Origin: Verrucomicrobiota bacterium
Lineage (GTDB): Bacteria > Verrucomicrobiota > Verrucomicrobiia > Limisphaerales > UBA11358
NCBI GenBank assembly: GCA_028872915.1
Contig: JAGWNY010000002.1
Coordinates: forward strand, 1 to 64,000
Reading direction: 5' to 3'
Length of the DNA stretch: 64,000 nucleotides
Within the stretch, counting starts at the first letter, position 1. Each line of letters begins with the position of its first letter. Of the stretch, positions 60,015 to 64,000 are shown piece by piece. A program made the position numbers and the translations under genes. Under the pieces are notes generated by a model. The model did not search any database. It was not told where the DNA came from and worked only from the letters and a program-made list of their open reading frames with translations.

Positions 60015-61352
60015 GTGCGTTTGGGAAAGGATTTCCTGAAAATTCTGTCAATCGGCTTGGCGTGCCTTGCGACTGTCGCAGCGCGGGGAGCGGACTTTTA
60101 CGTCAGTCCATCCGGTTCCGATTCCGCCCCCGGCAGCCGCCTCGCGCCGTGGCGAACCATTCAAAAAGCTTGGGACACGGCTCTTCCGGGCAGCACCATC
60201 ATCCTGCTGCCGGGCGTCTATACAAATGCGGCAACCACAAGGCGCGATGGAACGTCCTCGGCTTCCATCACCCTCCAGGGTGAACCAGGCGCCGTCGTTG
60301 GCAAAAACCTGACTCTGCAAAACAGCCATCAACGGGTCGCCGGCCTGGCCTTTCAACGCTCAAAACTCATTTTTTTAAGCACAAACGCCAACTGGGACGT
60401 TGTTGAATCCAATGTCTTTTACAATGGCAAGGGCTGCATCGGGCTGAATAATGATCTGCCGCGTCCCTATTCTCCCGTTTTCGGCCCGGCCTATGATGAC
60501 ATCCGCTTCAACGTTTTCAGCAACGCCTACGGTGTTCACGTGGTGCTCAACGGCGGACACCACGACGTGGTCGAGTCCAACCTCTTCACCAGCACCACGG
60601 GCTGGGATGCCATGCGCGTCTGGGGCTTCAATCAGGTCATCCGCGGAAATATTTTCACAAATTTTACCTCCAATTTGACGAACAGCCAGCACACGGACAT
60701 CATCCAAACCTTCGGAAAAAACGGAAACGAGGCATCCAACATTCTTTTCGGGCAAAACTGGGTTCTGAATTGCAAGGGAACACAACTGGGAAATCTGGAG
60801 CAAGACGGCGTTGCAAACATCTGCGATTGGACCTTTCAAAACAACGTCATCGCCAATAGCCACGCCCAGATCAACATTTATATTCCCCGTTGCAACTTCT
60901 ACAACAACACGTTCTGGCGCTGCAACGCCAACCTCATTTTGCAATACAAGTCCAAGCCGTGGAGAAAATCCCCAAAAACCGTCGAAACCGGAACCGGAAA
61001 CGTTTTAAACAATCTGTTCATTGACTGCGGCAACCCTCCCGCCAATCCCAAATACGGCCGCTACAGTGGCGGTCGCAGGATATGGGCGGATTATAACATG
61101 CTGGCAGGGCCTGGCGGCTCCGCAAAAAACATCCATGAATCCCACGGCATCAACGGCGGCAACCCGCGCTTTGTGAATCCGCAGGCCTTGGATTTCCGCC
61201 TCCTGCCCAACAGCCCCGCCCGCGGACGCGGCATCCCCATTCCCGGCGTTACCAACGACATCACGGGGGCAAGCCGATTAGGCGCGCCGTTTGGCATCGG
61301 CGCCTTCAGCTATCGACCGCTTTCCGGTCCAACCTTCAACACAAATCATTGA
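60015..61352 (+). CDS. Secreted parallel-beta-helix protein (DUF1565-like)
   Basis: 445 aa from GTG at 60015, which has GGGG 6 nt upstream and starts a signal peptide (FLKILSIGLACLATVAARGA); a GTG at 60000 also fits. The mature N-terminus DFYVSPSGSDSAPGSRLAPW and RTIQKAWDTALPGSTIILLP is the DUF1565 signature of glycan-active beta-helix proteins. The rest contains the helix coils (VVESNVFYNGKG, VVESNLFTSTTG, VIRGNIFTNFTSN). Together with the preceding gene it forms a tandem secreted pair. Confidence 0.8.
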   Translation: MRLGKDFLKILSIGLACLATVAARGADFYVSPSGSDSAPGSRLAPWRTIQKAWDTALPGSTIILLPGVYTNAATTRRDGTSSASITLQGEPGAVVGKNLTLQNSHQRVAGLAFQRSKLIFLSTNANWDVVESNVFYNGKGCIGLNNDLPRPYSPVFGPAYDDIRFNVFSNAYGVHVVLNGGHHDVVESNLFTSTTGWDAMRVWGFNQVIRGNIFTNFTSNLTNSQHTDIIQTFGKNGNEASNILFGQNWVLNCKGTQLGNLEQDGVANICDWTFQNNVIANSHAQINIYIPRCNFYNNTFWRCNANLILQYKSKPWRKSPKTVETGTGNVLNNLFIDCGNPPANPKYGRYSGGRRIWADYNMLAGPGGSAKNIHESHGINGGNPRFVNPQALDFRLLPNSPARGRGIPIPGVTNDITGASRLGAPFGIGAFSYRPLSGPTFNTNH

Positions 61353-61353
61353 C

Positions 61354-62679
61354 ATGCCCTCCCAGGCATTATTGGCGGCGATAGTCGTGGCGCTTCTGGC
61401 CGTTCCCAGAAAATACGCCCCCGCCGCGTTTTTTGCGGGAATTCTCCTGGTTCCCATGGGCGAGGGAATCAACGTCGGCGTCAATCTTCAACCGCTGAGA
61501 ATCGTCATCATCTTCGGATTGCTTCGCGCTCTGATGAGAGGCGAATTTCCAGCGGCTTTTCCGTTGAAGGCCGACAAACTGATGCTGGGAATGGTGCCCA
61601 TTCTTGTCTTCGCTAGTTTCTTTTACCCCAGCGTCAGCGGTGCCTTGATTTATCGCCTCGGCTCCTCCCTGGACATGATCGGCACCTACTACCTGTTCCG
61701 CTGCTGGTGCTGGACAATCGAGGAATTGGAATTTCTGGCCGCCTCTCTCCTCCTTCTCTTTATACCCATTGCCGTCATGATGACCTTTGAAAGGGCATCG
61801 GGCAGGGATTTCTGGGCGCTTCTGGGTGGAGTTCCGCTTTCTGATGCCGTTCGCCAGGGAAAATTCAGGGCGCGCGGTCCGTTCGCCAATCCCATCACCG
61901 GTGGTACGATCGCCGCGGTTTGCGTGCCATACGCGGTCCTCTTATGGAGGCAAAGGCCCCGTCTGGCAAAATTTGGTCTCTTTGCCATTGCTCTGATCGT
62001 CTTCGACTGCGCCTCCAGCGGCCCCATTCTTACCGTGGCGGCGGGCCTGGGCGCGCTGTACTTCTGGAAATACCGGCGGCATCTGGGCTTGGTGATCAAA
62101 TGCTCCCTCTTGGCCATCGCCGGCCTGGCCTGTATCATGAAAGCGCCGGTCTGGTACCTCTTGGACCGCATTGATATCGTCGGAGGCAGCGACGGCTACC
62201 ACCGCGCCCGGCTCATCAGCGCGGCCGTGGACCATTTCAGTCAATGGTGGCTTGCAGGCACTGATTACACCCGTGATTGGATGCCAACGGGCGTCCGTTG
62301 GAGTCAGGCAAATACCGACATCACCAATCACTACATTCACATGGGCATCACCGGAGGCTTTGCCCTGTTGCTTCTCTTTTTGGCGATCCTCTTCTTCTGC
62401 TATCGGAAAGTCGGCGAAACCATGAAAACCTTTCCTGAAAACGCGCTGGCTATGAGGTTCAAATTCTGGGTGTTGGGTTCGGCGCTTTTCGCGCACATGA
62501 TCTCGATGCTCGGCGTCAGCTACTTCGACCAGGACTTGACCGCGCTTTTGTACAGCTTGATCGCCGCAATCGTCTCCCTCAACTCGGCAGCCGTTTCGGG
62601 ACAACTATTGCCGGCAACCCGGCCCGCCGATTCTTCCGCTCATTTCGGCGGCGCCGAACCCGCAATGGAAAACGCTTGA
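61354..62679 (+). CDS. O-antigen ligase/polymerase-like membrane protein
   Basis: 441 aa with about 10-12 hydrophobic segments and a large periplasmic loop near residues 290-335 (RLISAAVDHFSQWWLAGTDY, ITNHYIHMGITGG), the loop and His pattern typical of Wzy/WaaL (O-antigen ligase) proteins. It probably polymerises or transfers lipid-linked repeat units at the periplasmic face. Sequence similarity in this family is low, so the call rests on topology and position. The ATG lies 1 nt after the preceding stop. Confidence 0.72.
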   Translation: MPSQALLAAIVVALLAVPRKYAPAAFFAGILLVPMGEGINVGVNLQPLRIVIIFGLLRALMRGEFPAAFPLKADKLMLGMVPILVFASFFYPSVSGALIYRLGSSLDMIGTYYLFRCWCWTIEELEFLAASLLLLFIPIAVMMTFERASGRDFWALLGGVPLSDAVRQGKFRARGPFANPITGGTIAAVCVPYAVLLWRQRPRLAKFGLFAIALIVFDCASSGPILTVAAGLGALYFWKYRRHLGLVIKCSLLAIAGLACIMKAPVWYLLDRIDIVGGSDGYHRARLISAAVDHFSQWWLAGTDYTRDWMPTGVRWSQANTDITNHYIHMGITGGFALLLLFLAILFFCYRKVGETMKTFPENALAMRFKFWVLGSALFAHMISMLGVSYFDQDLTALLYSLIAAIVSLNSAAVSGQLLPATRPADSSAHFGGAEPAMENA

Positions 62680-63914
62680 AGAACGTCTCCGACATAGCCG
62701 CCTGGCGTCTCTGCCTCGGTTGTGGCGCCTGCGCCTATATTTGCCCGGAAAAAAAAGTCAATCTGGTTGACTTCATTGAAGAAGGCATCAGGCCCGTTCT
62801 TAAATCCGATCCCTGCGGCTCTTGTTTCGCTTGCCTCGATGTCTGCCCGGGTTACGAAAATGATCATACGGAAATCAATCGGCGTTCCGGCATCATCCCG
62901 GAATTGGCGGCCTCCTGCGGCCCCGTCCTGGAAATCTGGGAAGGACATGCCGCCGACCCCGAAATCCGTTTCCTTGGTTCGTCCGGCGGTGCCATCACCG
63001 CCCTCTCCCTCCATTGCCTGGAAAAGGAAGGCATGTCTGGCGTCCTGCATGTCGGCGGTGATCCAGACCATCCGGTCCGCAACAAAACACAAATGAGCCG
63101 CTCTCGCGCCGATTTGTTGAAAAAAACCGGCTCCCGTTACGCGCCGGCCTCCGCCTGTGACAGGCTGGACTTGATTGAATCCGCTCCCGGCCCTTGCGTC
63201 TTCATCGGCCAGCCAAGCGAAGCCACCGCCCTGGCCAAGGCTCAAAACCTGCGCCCCGCGCTCAAGGAAAAGGTGGGCTTGGTGATTTCCTTCTTTTGCG
63301 CCGGTTCTCCCTCCACAAAAGGAACGCTCGATTTGCTTCAGAAAATGAACATTGCGCCCGCCAGGGTTGGCGAACTGCGCTATCGCGGAAACGGCTGGCC
63401 CGGACATTTTGCGCCCACTCTCGACGGACAATCCCAGCCGGCCTCCCGGATGACATACAAGGAATCGTGGGGTTTCCTCCAGGCGTATCGCCCTTACTCG
63501 ACCCATGTGTGCCCGGACGGAACTGGCGAGGATGCCGACGTTTCCTGCGGAGACCCGTGGCATCGCGAAATTGCCCCCGATGAGCCGGGTCTTTCGATGG
63601 TCGTCGTCAGAACCGAACGCGGCCGCCAAATTGTCCGCCGCGCCGTCGAATCCGGCGCCCTGAAACTTTGGCCCTCCGACTCCGAAAAGTTGCTTGCCTC
63701 CCAGAGAAATCTCATGAACAAGCGGCGGGCCATCTGGGGCCGGCTTCTGGCGTTTCGGCTGATGGGTCTGCCGACGCCGCGGCTCAAGGGATTTTCATTG
63801 TTCCAAGGCTGGCTCAAGCTGTCCTTTAAGGAAAAATTGCGCTCCATTTTCGGCAGTTGGCGCAGAATCATCCAACGGAATTATCGCCGGCCATTGGACC
63901 TGACCTTGAGATGA
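62676..63914 (+). CDS. FrhB-like (coenzyme F420 hydrogenase/dehydrogenase beta subunit family) Fe-S protein
   Basis: 412 aa, starting TTG and overlapping the preceding stop. The N-terminus has two 4Fe-4S motifs: CLGCGACAYICP (C13, C16, C19, C23) and CGSCFACLDVCP (C47, C50, C53, C57). The FrhB-type N and C domains follow (SSGGAITALSLHCLE, RYAPASA, FIGQPSEATAL, ISFFCAGSPSTKGT, CGDPWHREI). In polysaccharide loci such proteins usually accompany pyruvyl-transferases. The redox reaction is unknown. Confidence 0.85.
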   Translation: MKNVSDIAAWRLCLGCGACAYICPEKKVNLVDFIEEGIRPVLKSDPCGSCFACLDVCPGYENDHTEINRRSGIIPELAASCGPVLEIWEGHAADPEIRFLGSSGGAITALSLHCLEKEGMSGVLHVGGDPDHPVRNKTQMSRSRADLLKKTGSRYAPASACDRLDLIESAPGPCVFIGQPSEATALAKAQNLRPALKEKVGLVISFFCAGSPSTKGTLDLLQKMNIAPARVGELRYRGNGWPGHFAPTLDGQSQPASRMTYKESWGFLQAYRPYSTHVCPDGTGEDADVSCGDPWHREIAPDEPGLSMVVVRTERGRQIVRRAVESGALKLWPSDSEKLLASQRNLMNKRRAIWGRLLAFRLMGLPTPRLKGFSLFQGWLKLSFKEKLRSIFGSWRRIIQRNYRRPLDLTLR

Positions 63915-63930
63915 AATCAGTCCCGTTCCC

Positions 63931-64000
63931 ATGTCTCTGACCTCGGCCGCATCGCGCGTCCACGCGGAACAACACGCCCCGCGGGAGAAGCCACTTGCCA
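63931..64000 (+). CDS. 5' end of an unidentified gene, cut by the window
   Basis: An ATG at 63931 opens a frame that runs to the edge (MSLTSAASRVHAEQHAP). An earlier ATG at 63911 in another frame meets a stop at once. The protein is too short to identify. Context suggests another polysaccharide gene. Confidence 0.35.
   Translation, partial: MSLTSAASRVHAEQHAPREKPLA

Overview
The window reads as chromosomal DNA of a Gram-negative bacterium from the Verrucomicrobia (PVC) lineage, most likely near Pedosphaera/Limisphaerales. This is inferred from protein style and gene content, not from a search. The pointers are kdsB (a Kdo-containing outer membrane), a yeast-like HisA, a c-type-cytochrome/PQQ-type secreted oxidase, DUF1573-cytochrome and YXWGXW proteins, a tiny COX24-like basic protein, and a large exopolysaccharide locus. 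There are about 50 supportable protein genes and one tRNA, with no rRNA, CRISPR array or intact insertion sequence.

Layout. (1) 1-6.4 kb is an accessory island: a repeat and gene debris, a DUF4143 ATPase, a TOTE-type primase-helicase that appears internally deleted and frameshifted, and a SWIM-SNF2 helicase. It abuts the 3' end of a tRNA-Gly(GCC). (2) 6.5-24 kb is mostly housekeeping: proC, a TPR protein, a giant PQQ/haem/LamG-like protein, hisA, a small secreted protein, a second copy of the repeat with a nested inverted-repeat segment, a Uma2-family gene, exbB-exbD-tonB, bioB, a DUF1573-cytochrome fusion, leuA with a complete leucine attenuator, yajQ, pyrG-kdsB and rplM-rpsI. (3) 24-35 kb carries an amino-acid permease, then a five-gene export operon under a TetR repressor: RND adaptor, RND pump, outer-membrane channel, EmrA-like adaptor and EmrB-like pump. 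(4) 35-46 kb holds small envelope proteins, a SurA-like chaperone and pdxA, then a leftward gene string gyrB-gyrA-purN-(45 aa protein)-hisG-(33 aa protein)-trpC. (5) 46.4-64 kb is an exopolysaccharide operon: NusG/RfaH-like factor, initiating sugar transferase, sugar dehydrogenase and acetyltransferase, FemAB-like transferase, Wzz-kinase fusion, deacetylase-glycosyltransferase fusion, second deacetylase, two GT2 enzymes, two secreted beta-helix proteins, an O-antigen ligase/polymerase-like membrane protein and an Fe-S FrhB-like protein. It runs off the right edge.

Two regulatory observations stand out. A leucine attenuator in front of leuA has a GTG-started leader peptide, six Leu codons, mutually exclusive antiterminator and terminator arms, and a near-consensus promoter. 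In addition, at least six genes have a -10 box ending exactly 6-7 nt before the start codon, which predicts leaderless mRNAs. Other oddities are an ExbD without its membrane aspartate, a BY-kinase-like P-loop without its lysine, and GyrA with non-standard residues at the quinolone positions.
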